52,824 nt of DNA from positions 1 to 52,824 of the IMG/VR virus record IMGVR_UViG_3300046665_000755, one strand, 5' to 3'. Positions within the stretch are counted from its first letter, which is position 1. The number at the start of each line of letters is the position of its first letter. Positions 8,192-14,328 of the stretch are shown here, piece by piece. The DNA comes from a virus. The translations under genes and the position numbers were made by a program. The notes beneath the pieces were generated by a model. It worked only from the letters and a program-made list of their open reading frames with translations, was not told where the DNA came from and ran no database searches.

Positions 8192-8451
8192 GGCTTGATC
8201 CTCGCGTTCTGCGCTCGGTAGCGGCGCATATACGCACCGGTCAGGCGCCGCATCAGTACGGCGTTGCGTTCTTCTTCGTGATACCAGCAGGTCAGCCACT
8301 CACCGCCAATTGAACCGCCGTAATCCATGTACTCGCAGTCGCAGCGGGTTTTGAGCAACGCCCGGGCCTCGGCAGCACAAGCTGACCTGAGCGTGAGATA
8401 ACGCCGACCGCCGCCCTTGTAGACGACAGCCTGCGAGGTGGTGACGGCCAT
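8188..8451 (-). CDS. Small hypothetical protein with Cys/His residues
   Basis: An 87-residue basic protein. The N-terminus YKGGGRRYLTLRSACAAEARALL and the block RCDCEYMDYGGSIGGEWLTCWYHEEER, with three Cys and one His, could bind a metal. GGAGG precedes ATG 8451. It begins the tightly overlapping run of small genes down to 6966. Function unknown. Confidence 0.68.
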   Translation of the reverse strand: MAVTTSQAVVYKGGGRRYLTLRSACAAEARALLKTRCDCEYMDYGGSIGGEWLTCWYHEEERNAVLMRRLTGAYMRRYRAQNARIKP

Positions 8452-8472
8452 GGCGACCTCCAGTGTTTGGGG

Positions 8473-8883
8473 TTAGGCGGTGGCTTTGGCGATGGCAGCT
8501 TTGGTATTAATCAGCAACTCAGCCTTTTCGCTTTCGTAACGATCTGGATGCCATTGCGCATCTATCGCTGCCCAGCGACGAGCAATGCTCAGCAGCTCGT
8601 CGCGCTGCTGCGTTAGCACCATTCGGTCAAGTTGAAGCTGGAACAAATCAAGCGAGCCTGACTCGATGGCGTCGGTCGCAATGTTCTGGCAGGCGTTCCA
8701 GCACGCTACAAGGCGGCGGGCGTTGCTCTCGGATGGCGCACCTGTTTCAGGGTCGATGACATCAGCCGCAACAGCGACATCATCTTCGGGACGTCGGATG
8801 AAATACTCGTCAACCGTGATGCCGGATTTGCTGCCGAACCCTGCGCTGGAAAACTCCAGAGGGCCTCTTGTGTGCTCGCTCAT
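8473..8883 (-). CDS. Phage hypothetical protein with SNARRLVACWNAC motif
   Basis: A 136-residue protein. The segment ESNARRLVACWNACQNI (about 53-69) is a motif I recognise from many small phage early proteins of unknown function. A helical C-terminal half (LQLDRMVLTQQRDELLSIARRWAAID) follows. GGAG precedes ATG 8883. It is the first long gene downstream of pL on the leftward transcript. Confidence 0.72.
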   Translation of the reverse strand: MSEHTRGPLEFSSAGFGSKSGITVDEYFIRRPEDDVAVAADVIDPETGAPSESNARRLVACWNACQNIATDAIESGSLDLFQLQLDRMVLTQQRDELLSIARRWAAIDAQWHPDRYESEKAELLINTKAAIAKATA

Positions 8884-8993
8884 GATTTGCTCCGTGGATT
8901 TGGTTCACCTGTATTCGTCAACACTCATGCCTCCCGCTGGTTGCCGATGGGCGCGGGGGAGGAGTGCTGACGTAATAGAGGTGGGTAAGGGTG

Positions 8994-9028
8994 CCCAGGC
9001 CCGCTACTGGCGACGGCCTGGGTTTGTT
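8994..9028 (+). other. Perfect 8-bp inverted repeat with short T tract
   Basis: CCCAGGCC (8994-9001), 13 bases, GGCCTGGG (9015-9022), then TTTGTT on the plus side. It resembles an intrinsic terminator for plus-strand transcription, but no plus-strand gene lies upstream. On the leftward pL transcript it would be a hairpin without a U tract. It sits between two candidate small leftward ORFs and the first certain gene of the operon. Confidence 0.4.
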
Positions 9029-9031
9029 GCG

Positions 9032-9145
9032 TCAGCGGTGTGGCCCGTTGCCCGCTGCTGATTGCAGGGCTGGCCGGTCGTCTTCGGTGTGGGCTTCGAG
9101 CTTCCTACTCACAGCGTCAAACAGCATCTGTTCGCCGTGGATCAC
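9032..9145 (-). CDS. Candidate 37-residue ORF on the pL transcript
   Basis: The frame starts at GTG 9145 and encodes an acidic helical peptide (GEQMLFDAVSRKLEAH, then EDDRPAL). AAGGA lies only three bases before the GTG, which is closer than ideal; an in-frame ATG at 9127 has no good site. Codon choice is compatible with coding. It is a possible small early protein, with weak support. Confidence 0.3.
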   Translation of the reverse strand: MIHGEQMLFDAVSRKLEAHTEDDRPALQSAAGNGPHR

Positions 9146-9165
9146 AGGTCCTTACAACATGCACG

Positions 9166-9369
9166 CTACAGCTCTGAGTGCCCTGATTGAGTGGGGCAGG
9201 ATGCATGAGGTCCGGCGGTCCCAGCCGAAGCTATCGGGCCCGCTAATTCTTGAATTTGGTGTTTCTTCTCCACCACGCGCATCGCCCGATTCATATCTCT
9301 GGCCGACGTCACACATTTCGTGGACGGTGTTCTTCGCCGACCGGCTTGCGTGGTTTCGCGCACCCTCAT
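9166..9369 (-). CDS. Candidate Arg-rich early protein in the N position
   Basis: The frame (67 residues from ATG 9369; open upstream to a TTG at 9498) has an Arg-rich N-terminal third: RVRETTQAGRRRTPSTK, then ARDMNRAMRVVEKK. Lambda-type N antiterminators are small and begin with an Arg-rich RNA-binding helix, and N is the first gene after pL and nutL, which is where this ORF lies. A boxA-like site is at 9469-9477. No clear ribosome-binding site precedes the ATG, and the C-terminal half is low in complexity. The N analogy rests on position and composition only. Confidence 0.35.
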   Translation of the reverse strand: MRVRETTQAGRRRTPSTKCVTSARDMNRAMRVVEKKHQIQELAGPIASAGTAGPHASCPTQSGHSEL

Positions 9370-9468
9370 ATGGAGGGTGGGGCCAGTTCCAGAGCTGGCG
9401 TGGAGATCGAATTTATTGCTCGCGCTGTGCCCATTACTGGGGATCGATCTGCGAGGTTCCCGTGCTAT

Positions 9469-9477
9469 TAAAGAGCG
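9469..9477 (-). promoter_or_regulatory. boxA-like antitermination site in the pL leader
   Basis: On the minus strand the nonamer CGCTCTTTA lies about 40-50 bases after the predicted pL start. It matches the boxA element (rRNA boxA TGCTCTTTA, lambda CGCTCTTA) bound by NusB/NusE. Only an imperfect 4-bp hairpin follows where boxB would be, so a lambda-type nut site is not proven. Confidence 0.45.
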
Positions 9478-9524
9478 GTGGGCGGAGGCCCTTCGCAATG
9501 GCTGTGTGTCGCTGCGATGGAGTT

Positions 9525-9553
9525 AATTTAGCTACAAGCTAAAGTTTCGTCAA
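9525..9553 (-). promoter_or_regulatory. Predicted early left promoter pL
   Basis: Minus strand: TTGACG (9553-9548), 17-base spacer, TAAATT (9530-9525). Operator OL1 fills the spacer and runs into the -10 element, so repressor binding would block polymerase. The same -10 and the same operator placement occur at pR (13988-14016). It would drive the recombination operon. Confidence 0.75.
9527..9543. promoter_or_regulatory. Operator OL1
   Basis: TTTAGC-tacaa-GCTAAA, a perfect 6+5+6 palindrome overlapping the pL -10 box and spacer. It is the same palindrome as at 13949-13965 and 13998-14014 beside the repressor gene, and so is the likely CI (and/or Cro) binding site. Confidence 0.75.
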
Positions 9554-9568
9554 TAGCTCCAAGCTAAA
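9552..9568. promoter_or_regulatory. Operator OL2
   Basis: AATAGC-tccaa-GCTAAA, with 10 of 12 arm bases matching the consensus. It overlaps the upstream end of the pL -35 box by two bases. Confidence 0.65.
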
Positions 9569-9570
9569 TA

Positions 9571-9587
9571 TTTAGCGATGGGCGAAA
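9571..9587. promoter_or_regulatory. Operator OL3
   Basis: TTTAGC-gatgg-GCGAAA, with 11 of 12 arm bases matching the consensus. It lies 19 bases (start to start) from OL2, so the two would face nearly the same side of the helix. Confidence 0.6.
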
Positions 9588-9680
9588 CTATTGCGGTCCG
9601 CCAGGACTCGCCGGGCCTAGGAATGAGGTCCATAAGCGCTTTACGCGCCAGTTAGCAGTGAGCTATGATTTTTTAATTAG

Positions 9681-9696
9681 CTGTATGAATATACAG
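9681..9696. promoter_or_regulatory. LexA (SOS) box upstream of the DUF1654 gene
   Basis: CTGTATGAATATACAG matches the CTG-N10-CAG LexA consensus, with an AT-rich centre. It lies 21 bases upstream of ATG 9718 and probably overlaps the promoter -10 (TATACA), so the gene should be derepressed by DNA damage. Confidence 0.85.
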
Positions 9697-9717
9697 CATT
9701 TAACCGGGGGGGATTTT

Positions 9718-10029
9718 ATGGCGAAGAAGCAGGCGGCACCGGCAGCACGACAGGAAATGAGCGGTATGGCGCGCCTGGGTCTGCGCGTCTCATCGATGAT
9801 CAATCACCCGGTCGCGCAGGCGCAGCGCTGGGTGACGATTCATCGTCTTGACACGGATGGGGATCGGGAGTGGGAGGAGGTGCTGAGCGTGATCGCTGAT
9901 ACCGACGAGCTTGAGCTGACACTCAATGACGACGGTAGCGTGACGGTGAGATGGGAGCAGCAGGAAGTCGAGGTAGCGGGGAGGGGAGAGATTGAGTTTG
10001 AGCAAGAAGAAGAGGCGGCACCTTTCTGA
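9718..10029 (+). CDS. DUF1654 family protein, SOS-controlled
   Basis: A 103-residue protein: MARLGLRVSSMINHPVAQAQRWVTIHRL, then WEEVLSVIADTDELELTLNDDGSVTVRW. This is the layout of the DUF1654 family, found in Pseudomonas phages and chromosomes, often behind a LexA box. An upstream in-frame start at 9658 would place the LexA box inside the gene; ATG 9718 follows a G-rich ribosome-binding tract and fits the family length. It reads away from pL, alone on the plus strand inside the immunity region. Molecular function unknown; SOS control is inferred from the box. Confidence 0.82.
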   Translation: MAKKQAAPAARQEMSGMARLGLRVSSMINHPVAQAQRWVTIHRLDTDGDREWEEVLSVIADTDELELTLNDDGSVTVRWEQQEVEVAGRGEIEFEQEEEAAPF

Positions 10030-10035
10030 TGGACA

Positions 10036-10061
10036 ACAAAAAGCCCGCTCGATGGCGGGCT
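10036..10061 (-). terminator. Rho-independent terminator, leftward
   Basis: AGCCCGC (10042-10048), loop, GCGGGCT (10055-10061). On the minus strand the hairpin is followed by TTTTTGTTG. It ends the gene at 10082-10552. The flank ACAACAAAAAGCCC is repeated in the terminator at 10630-10654. Confidence 0.85.
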
Positions 10062-10081
10062 AGTCGGCGCTTGGCTTAGCG

Positions 10082-10552
10082 CTATTTTGTGGATTCAACC
10101 AGTTTCTTTACTCCAGCCAGATCTGAAGCGCTGATCGATCCTTCCGAGTTACAGATTTTGAACTCCACAGACTTAGCCGCGGCAATCGACTCCAGATCTG
10201 TTCGCTGGAGCTCAAGCCTGAAGGTTTGTGAGCTACCCATGGTTTCGTAAATGCCATTGAGGTTACGCGCTTGCTTGCCATCGACCAGCCACAGATTCTG
10301 GTGACAGTCGCCAAATGAGCTGGCGCCAAAGGGCGGTACCAGCAGTGCGTAATATCCATACGGCTTAGCGTCTTTCGCGTCAGCATAATGTGCGTATACG
10401 TTGAAAGAGTACTCACGCCCTGGATCTGAGAAGGACTCCCATGAGACAAGCCTCGATCCGCTGAAGCGATCAAGCTTCTCGGTGAGCTGACCTGCAAAAA
10501 CGATTGATGGCAAGAAAAATGCTGCTGCGAAGATGGCGAACAGTGCGCGCAT
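10082..10552 (-). CDS. Small exported protein, unknown
   Basis: A 156-residue protein. Residues 1-20 are a clear signal peptide (MRALFAIFAAAFFLPSIVFA) and the mature part is a soluble domain with two cysteines. GGAG precedes ATG 10552. It lies downstream of the repressor operon with its own leftward terminator, as expected for a gene expressed in the lysogen. It may be a lysogenic-conversion protein acting in the periplasm; function unknown. Confidence 0.72.
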   Translation of the reverse strand: MRALFAIFAAAFFLPSIVFAGQLTEKLDRFSGSRLVSWESFSDPGREYSFNVYAHYADAKDAKPYGYYALLVPPFGASSFGDCHQNLWLVDGKQARNLNGIYETMGSSQTFRLELQRTDLESIAAAKSVEFKICNSEGSISASDLAGVKKLVESTK

Positions 10553-10629
10553 GAGTAACTCCTGTAAATTTTACCGATCCTACCATTCGTGGCTTACAGC
10601 CACCATCAAAGGGCAGGGCGCACAGACAA

Positions 10630-10654
10630 CAAAAAGCCCACTCTAGAGCGGGCT
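10630..10654 (-). terminator. Rho-independent terminator, leftward
   Basis: AGCCC at 10635-10639 pairs with GGGCT at 10650-10654 around CTCTAGAG. On the minus strand a TTTTTGTTGTC tract follows. It ends transcription from the gene at 10808-11188. Confidence 0.75.
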
Positions 10655-10807
10655 ATCTGTAATACCTGGGGCGCCGATCCTTCAGCACCGCCAGTGTGCA
10701 ATCTCGCGGATTGCCAGCTCAATGGTGGCACGACGAAGGGCAGAAATAAGAAGACCGGCGTTTTGTCAGGCTCGATGCTGGATGCCTATGATGCTAATTC
10801 CAGGGTG
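10655..10807. other. Intergenic stretch without a convincing gene
   Basis: Between the 10630-10654 terminator and the stop at 10808 there is no minus-strand gene. A plus-strand frame (10589-10897) reads through here with plausible composition (segment CNLADCQLNGGTT), but it crosses the terminator and the 3' end of the exported-protein gene and has no good ribosome-binding site. It may be a remnant. Confidence 0.35.
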
Positions 10808-11188
10808 TTACCCCTCACAAGCACCCGGATCTTTGTATGCTTCGCACCAGGCGGCCTTCAGAAGGATTCTGCATTCCGCGTCGTATTTTTCACGTAGCTT
10901 GGCAGTGCTAGCTGGCGTCATCGGCCCGGGTGTCTCTTTGTGCAAGTCCACCATTTTCTGTGCAACGTCATCCTGAGCCTTTGGTGTATAGCCTGCATGT
11001 ACTAAAAGTGCATAGAAGGCTTTCGAGGACTGCTTGCGGCTTATGTCTGGCTGGTCGCCAGCTACTGAAAGCACTTCGTAGTAGGCCGCGCAGTGGATGT
11101 CTCTGTCATATTGAGTTTCAGCATGGGCGACTAAAGAAATGCTAGCGAAGATGGCGAAGAAGGCCAGCGGCATCGGGGATATGCGCAT
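10808..11188 (-). CDS. Small exported protein, unknown
   Basis: A 126-residue protein from ATG 11188 (AAAGGA upstream); the longer frame to 11245 would remove the signal peptide from the N-terminus. Residues 1-23 are a signal peptide ending VAHA. The mature part has four cysteines, including C-x10-C near the C-terminus (AECRILLKAAWCEAYKDPGACEG), which could form disulfides in the periplasm. Predicted lysogen-expressed, as for its neighbour. Function unknown. Confidence 0.7.
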   Translation of the reverse strand: MRISPMPLAFFAIFASISLVAHAETQYDRDIHCAAYYEVLSVAGDQPDISRKQSSKAFYALLVHAGYTPKAQDDVAQKMVDLHKETPGPMTPASTAKLREKYDAECRILLKAAWCEAYKDPGACEG

Positions 11189-11298
11189 GAAAACGAGTCC
11201 TTTCGAGAGAGGCGCGGATTTTATCAGCTCGGGACGCAGATACAAGAAGCACGGCGCTGGGCCGGTCTATTGGACGAAAAACATGGGGTGCACAGACG

Positions 11299-11796
11299 CT
11301 ACTGCTTTTCCAGCACCAAAGCATGCTGCCTGAGATGATCGGGGATGGGCAGGTCGCAGATTTTCACACACGACACCCCGGAGCGTTTAGCCTCCACAAG
11401 CATGTCAACGTCGTTTGTGATTAATAACCTAGCGTCATTGGCTTTAACTATTGCAATGATCTGCCAATCAACTTTGACGGATTGCCTGGGGCGTTTCTCT
11501 CCCTTGCTCGCTTTCCTGGCAGAGCGCCCGGCTTTCACAACTTCAACAGTCTCCATGACAGCCTTGAGGTCATATGGAAGCAGTCTGAATGCAGCCGTTT
11601 TGAAAATGCTCTGCGTTGCACTTAATTCGCGCTCGCCAGCCTGATCAAGGAACTCTGCCCAGACCTGCGCAGGTATACCAACGCTCTCTCTCTTCGCACG
11701 AAGAGCATGAAAAAGCCCCTGCATGCGCAGGCTATCGTCCGAGTCCAGTCGCCTCCCAAAAAACAGGACCAACGCATTGGTGTCAAGAATTACCAA
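11299..11796 (-). CDS. PIN-domain ribonuclease-like protein
   Basis: A 165-residue protein with the PIN-domain acidic set: Asp5 in MVILDTNALV, Glu48 in WAEFLD, Asp110 in KVDWQIIAIV, Asp121 in ANDARLLITND, and Asp129/Asp131. PIN proteins are metal-dependent RNases, often toxins. The gene starts at TTG 11796 directly after the TAA of the upstream partner, with AAGGAAAGG in the partner's 3' end, so it is translationally coupled. The position downstream of cI on the lysogen transcript recalls lambda rexAB, so a phage-exclusion or toxin role is possible. All acidic residues are present, so it should be active. Confidence 0.85.
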   Translation of the reverse strand: MVILDTNALVLFFGRRLDSDDSLRMQGLFHALRAKRESVGIPAQVWAEFLDQAGERELSATQSIFKTAAFRLLPYDLKAVMETVEVVKAGRSARKASKGEKRPRQSVKVDWQIIAIVKANDARLLITNDVDMLVEAKRSGVSCVKICDLPIPDHLRQHALVLEKQ

Positions 11797-12537
11797 TTAA
11801 TGACCTTTCCTTAGTCCTGACAGATAGTCTTCCACGTCAGGAATATCAGCCCAGCCACGGCCTATGGCTTCCATGGATGCGTAAGCCTCATCCCATTCAC
11901 CAGACAGCGGCGACCAAGACTTAACATTTAGCTGTAGGAGCTCCCACCGGCCACTAGATGTCCTTTTCCACTTCCCCTTACCACTTAGCTCAATCGGATC
12001 GCCGAGGTAGTAGGACGAAATTTCCTTGGCTAGCTGAGCTCCCATGATGGTGCAATTGTACTCTCGCCCATCGCTGTCCTTCATCAACACGGGAATTGTG
12101 TCGTCCCGGCCGCCAATTTTTATAACCTGCCCAGTAATAGTGCTTTCCTGCTCCAGAATAATCTCTTTTTCGGGAGCTAATTTTTTGCCGCCAGGGAATG
12201 GATAGATCACAGCTCCGGATGGATCTTTCAGTTCGCCTCTGGTGCCGTCTTGGATCAGTAGTTCATTAATTCTGGCAAGAGCGCTCAGAGCATCCCTCGG
12301 CGCCTGATTGCTCTGCGCGGTCGTGAGAGATAAACGTTTTGAAACACGCGGCGCTGCTTCGTCTTCAGTCCACGCTTTGAGTGCAGCGCTTCCTGTCGAC
12401 AGCTTGTCGAAATGAACCTTGTCTTTCTCGCCCATCAATTTAGCTAACTCAGCCAAATAGACAGCCATCCGCTCAAGCGTCAGCTTGCTCGGGTGTGATC
12501 CGACTATTCGAAGAGTGTAAACGTTGGGCTTTTTCAT
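11797..12537 (-). CDS. Partner of the PIN-domain protein, unknown
   Basis: A 246-residue soluble protein starting at MKKPNVYTLRIVG (ATG 12537); the upstream frame to 12567 lacks a site. It has three parts: a helical N-terminal domain (LERMAVYLAELAKLMGEKDKVHF), a middle with PSGAVIYPFPGG, and a beta-rich domain about 130-215 (STITGQVIKIGGRDDTIPVLMKDSDGREYNCTIMG, then DPIELSGKGKWKRTSSGRWELLQLNVKSW) that resembles a small barrel. It immediately precedes the PIN gene without a gap. It could be an antitoxin, target-recognition subunit or regulator. It does not look like a standard small VapB antitoxin. Confidence 0.75.
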   Translation of the reverse strand: MKKPNVYTLRIVGSHPSKLTLERMAVYLAELAKLMGEKDKVHFDKLSTGSAALKAWTEDEAAPRVSKRLSLTTAQSNQAPRDALSALARINELLIQDGTRGELKDPSGAVIYPFPGGKKLAPEKEIILEQESTITGQVIKIGGRDDTIPVLMKDSDGREYNCTIMGAQLAKEISSYYLGDPIELSGKGKWKRTSSGRWELLQLNVKSWSPLSGEWDEAYASMEAIGRGWADIPDVEDYLSGLRKGH

Positions 12538-12648
12538 AGGCTGATTATAGGCATGCGTCCCTGCCAATTTCGATGTCTTTCCTTATCACAGAATCACTCT
12601 GCCCGAGAATCGCCTGCATTTCCCCGCACAATTCTTACCGCCTTCACC

Positions 12649-12864
12649 TCATCCGCTGCCATAGAAGTGGTTCAGCGCTATTAACTCGAACACAGCCACG
12701 AAAACACAGAGTACAACGAATCCAGGGCTGAATACCCGCTTGCGGCCCGAGGAGCCTCCGCCCAGTCCAGCGACGTCGGAATAGCCGGGGAGCATCATTA
12801 GGAAAGCCAGGCAAGCAATGACTCCAACCTTGCTCCAGAAGGTCTGCTCTCGCCATGCAGTCAT
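12649..12864 (-). CDS. Small protein with two membrane segments
   Basis: A 71-residue protein with two hydrophobic segments (about 13-27, VGVIACLAFLMMLPG, and 48-63, PGFVVLCVFVAVFELIAL) separated by a Gly/Ser/basic loop. ATG 12864 overlaps the stop of the preceding gene (ATGA), making it the third gene of the cI operon. An overlapping frame at 12644-12856 has no such signals and is rejected. Its place beside the repressor and the membrane topology recall RexB-like exclusion proteins, but there is no sequence evidence for that. Confidence 0.68.
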   Translation of the reverse strand: MTAWREQTFWSKVGVIACLAFLMMLPGYSDVAGLGGGSSGRKRVFSPGFVVLCVFVAVFELIALNHFYGSG

Positions 12865-13106
12865 TTTGGCTGTTCCGCTGCCCGGCTTATTCGGCCAGCC
12901 TTCACCTCATCCGCATACCCGGCCAGCCGATCTTCGTCCGCATGAAACACGGTGCACATCTTCAGCGCAGCCTGGGCGTCCGCCTCATTCCCGGCAAGGC
13001 TCAGTCGCTCTGCAATCCTCATCAGCTCTACCGCTGACCACTTGAGGTCGGAGGCGACGCCCTGCAAGTCGCGCTTGAGGTCTTGGTTTGGTTTGGTCAG
13101 GGACAT
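12861..13106 (-). CDS. Small helical protein cotranscribed with the repressor
   Basis: An 81-residue protein starting at MSLTKPNQDLKRD (ATG 13106), four bases after the cI stop. Predicted as a helical bundle (LKWSAVELMRIAERLSLAGNEADAQAALKM). The longer frame to 13166 would overlap cI and is rejected. It is coupled to both neighbours. Function unknown. Confidence 0.66.
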   Translation of the reverse strand: MSLTKPNQDLKRDLQGVASDLKWSAVELMRIAERLSLAGNEADAQAALKMCTVFHADEDRLAGYADEVKAGRISRAAEQPK

Positions 13107-13110
13107 AGCG

Positions 13111-13929
13111 TCACACCGGTTGTCCGTTCCACACGTAAAGCACCCGAGCCAGGATATGGGTGTCATCCACCCGGATCTCCTCAGGGTCGTGATGCTTGTT
13201 GTCCGAAATCATCTTGAAGCGGTCCTTGCCTTTCTTCTGCAGCCGCTTCACGTACAGCATCTCGTCGTGGGAAAAGAGGTAGATCCCGTCCCCGGTGAAC
13301 TCCCGGATCGTGATGTCAACGAGCAGGGGGTCGCGATCCTTGATCGTTGGAGCCATCGACTGACCCCATCCTGTGATCATCTTCAGGTGGAAGTGCTCTT
13401 TGAAGGTGACGCCCAGGTCGCGTAGATGCTTTGGGCTGACCCTGATGTCCTGGAGCATTTCCGGGTATTCGTGCGGGATCTGTCCGCCGCCCATCGCTGC
13501 GCGCACGTCGTAGTGGGCAATCCACACCTCATCGCCGACCTGGCCAGGGCGAGAGAAGTCGACGGTTATGACGTTGCTCGACTCGTCAGCGGCCGCAATG
13601 ATCCTGTCACGAGCGGTGCTCGACAACCCTTTGACCTTCGAAAGCATCTGCTTTATCTGGTCAGCCGCAGTCGGTACGAGTGCCTCGCCTAAGTGAGCGC
13701 CAGAGGTCGGCTCTTCGCTTGCTGATATGGAGTCAAACCAACCTCTAGGTAGCCCCTCGATCGCCTCGATTCTCCGCGCTACGTCGTCCCCCAAATTCTT
13801 CGCCGTCTTGTCCGACAAAATCTGACTCAGATGCGCAGGTGCCATTCCCCAGCGCTCAGCGCACGCGCCTTTTCGCTGGCCGCCTATGAGGCTGATCAGT
13901 TGCTGTTTACGAATCGCATAAATATCCAT
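13111..13929 (-). CDS. CI-type phage repressor (HTH + S24 peptidase-like)
   Basis: A 272-residue protein. Residues about 8-62 form an HTH domain (AERWGMAPAHLSQILSDKTAKNL); residues about 130-270 form a LexA/CI-type domain with Ser191 in GWGQSMAP and Lys228 in MLYVKRLQ as the catalytic dyad. It should bind the TTTAGC-N5-GCTAAA operators and maintain lysogeny. The start is ambiguous: ATG 13929 lacks a good site, while a TTG at 13974 follows AAGGAATA but would put operator ORa inside the gene. I favour ATG 13929, possibly near-leaderless like lambda cI. No classical Ala-Gly or Cys-Gly bond is visible before the peptidase domain; the region reads RAAMGGG. Confidence 0.9.
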   Translation of the reverse strand: MDIYAIRKQQLISLIGGQRKGACAERWGMAPAHLSQILSDKTAKNLGDDVARRIEAIEGLPRGWFDSISASEEPTSGAHLGEALVPTAADQIKQMLSKVKGLSSTARDRIIAAADESSNVITVDFSRPGQVGDEVWIAHYDVRAAMGGGQIPHEYPEMLQDIRVSPKHLRDLGVTFKEHFHLKMITGWGQSMAPTIKDRDPLLVDITIREFTGDGIYLFSHDEMLYVKRLQKKGKDRFKMISDNKHHDPEEIRVDDTHILARVLYVWNGQPV

Positions 13930-13948
13930 GCGGGCAAGAATGCCAGCG

Positions 13949-13965
13949 TTTAGCTCAATGCTAAA
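13949..13965. promoter_or_regulatory. Operator ORa (repressor-proximal)
   Basis: TTTAGC-tcaat-GCTAAA, a perfect 6+5+6 palindrome just upstream of the preferred repressor start. Occupancy here could control repressor transcription. Confidence 0.72.
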
Positions 13966-13981
13966 TGTGCTCAAAGCTAAA
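13965..13981. promoter_or_regulatory. Weak operator half-site ORb
   Basis: ATGTGC-tcaaa-GCTAAA. The right arm is perfect and the left arm matches at three of six positions. It abuts ORa and may bind cooperatively. Confidence 0.35.
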
Positions 13982-13987
13982 TATTCC

Positions 13988-14016
13988 TTGCTGCGATATT
14001 AGCCATAAGCTAAATT
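13988..14016 (+). promoter_or_regulatory. Predicted early right promoter pR
   Basis: TTGCTG (13988-13993), 17-base spacer, TAAATT (14011-14016). Operator ORc lies across the spacer and -10, exactly as OL1 does at pL. It would drive the Cro-like gene at 14042 and the replication genes. Confidence 0.75.
13998..14014. promoter_or_regulatory. Operator ORc (pR-proximal)
   Basis: ATTAGC-cataa-GCTAAA, with 11 of 12 arm bases matching the consensus, overlapping the pR -10 box. Confidence 0.72.
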
Positions 14017-14041
14017 TCTCCCATGTTTAAGGAGAGATCCC

Positions 14042-14278
14042 ATGAATGAGCATCTGCGTGACTGGCTCGCCAGCGCTTCAAACGAACGGCGCCAGTCAGT
14101 GGCTGCCGCTGCCACGACGACGGTAGGGCACCTGTGGCAGCTGGCAGGCGGTCACCGAAAAGCCTCGGCCGACTTGGCAGAGCGCCTTCAGGACGCATCA
14201 GGTGGAGAGATCACCATCGCAGGTTTGCGACCGGATCTTCTCGACCTGGCGCACAAAGTCCTACGCGGCGCCGCCTGA
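14042..14278 (+). CDS. Cro/YdaS-like HTH regulator
   Basis: A 78-residue protein, first gene after pR. The segment RRQSVAAAATTTVGHLWQLAGGHRKASADLAERLQDASGGEIT has the helix-turn-helix pattern of Cro/YdaS proteins (helix 2 AAAATTTVGHLWQLAG, then the recognition helix). AAGGAG lies upstream of ATG 14042. By position and fold it should bind the same operators as CI and favour lytic growth. Confidence 0.75.
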   Translation: MNEHLRDWLASASNERRQSVAAAATTTVGHLWQLAGGHRKASADLAERLQDASGGEITIAGLRPDLLDLAHKVLRGAA

Positions 14279-14328
14279 CATCCCTGTTCGCCGTTCCATT
14301 GAAGCCAGATTAGAAGAGAGCAGCCCCC

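Noticed and set aside
10589-10897. Plus-strand frame with protein-like composition
   Set aside because: It crosses a terminator and overlaps the 3' end of an exported-protein gene, has no good ribosome-binding site; at best a remnant.
12644-12856. 70-codon minus-strand frame overlapping the two-span membrane protein
   Set aside because: It lacks start coupling and membrane features; the frame at 12649-12864 overlaps the preceding stop and has two clear hydrophobic segments.
13930-13974. TTG 13974 as the repressor start
   Set aside because: It has a ribosome-binding sequence, but would place a perfect operator palindrome inside the coding region and add a leader peptide without HTH features. 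Kept only as an alternative.
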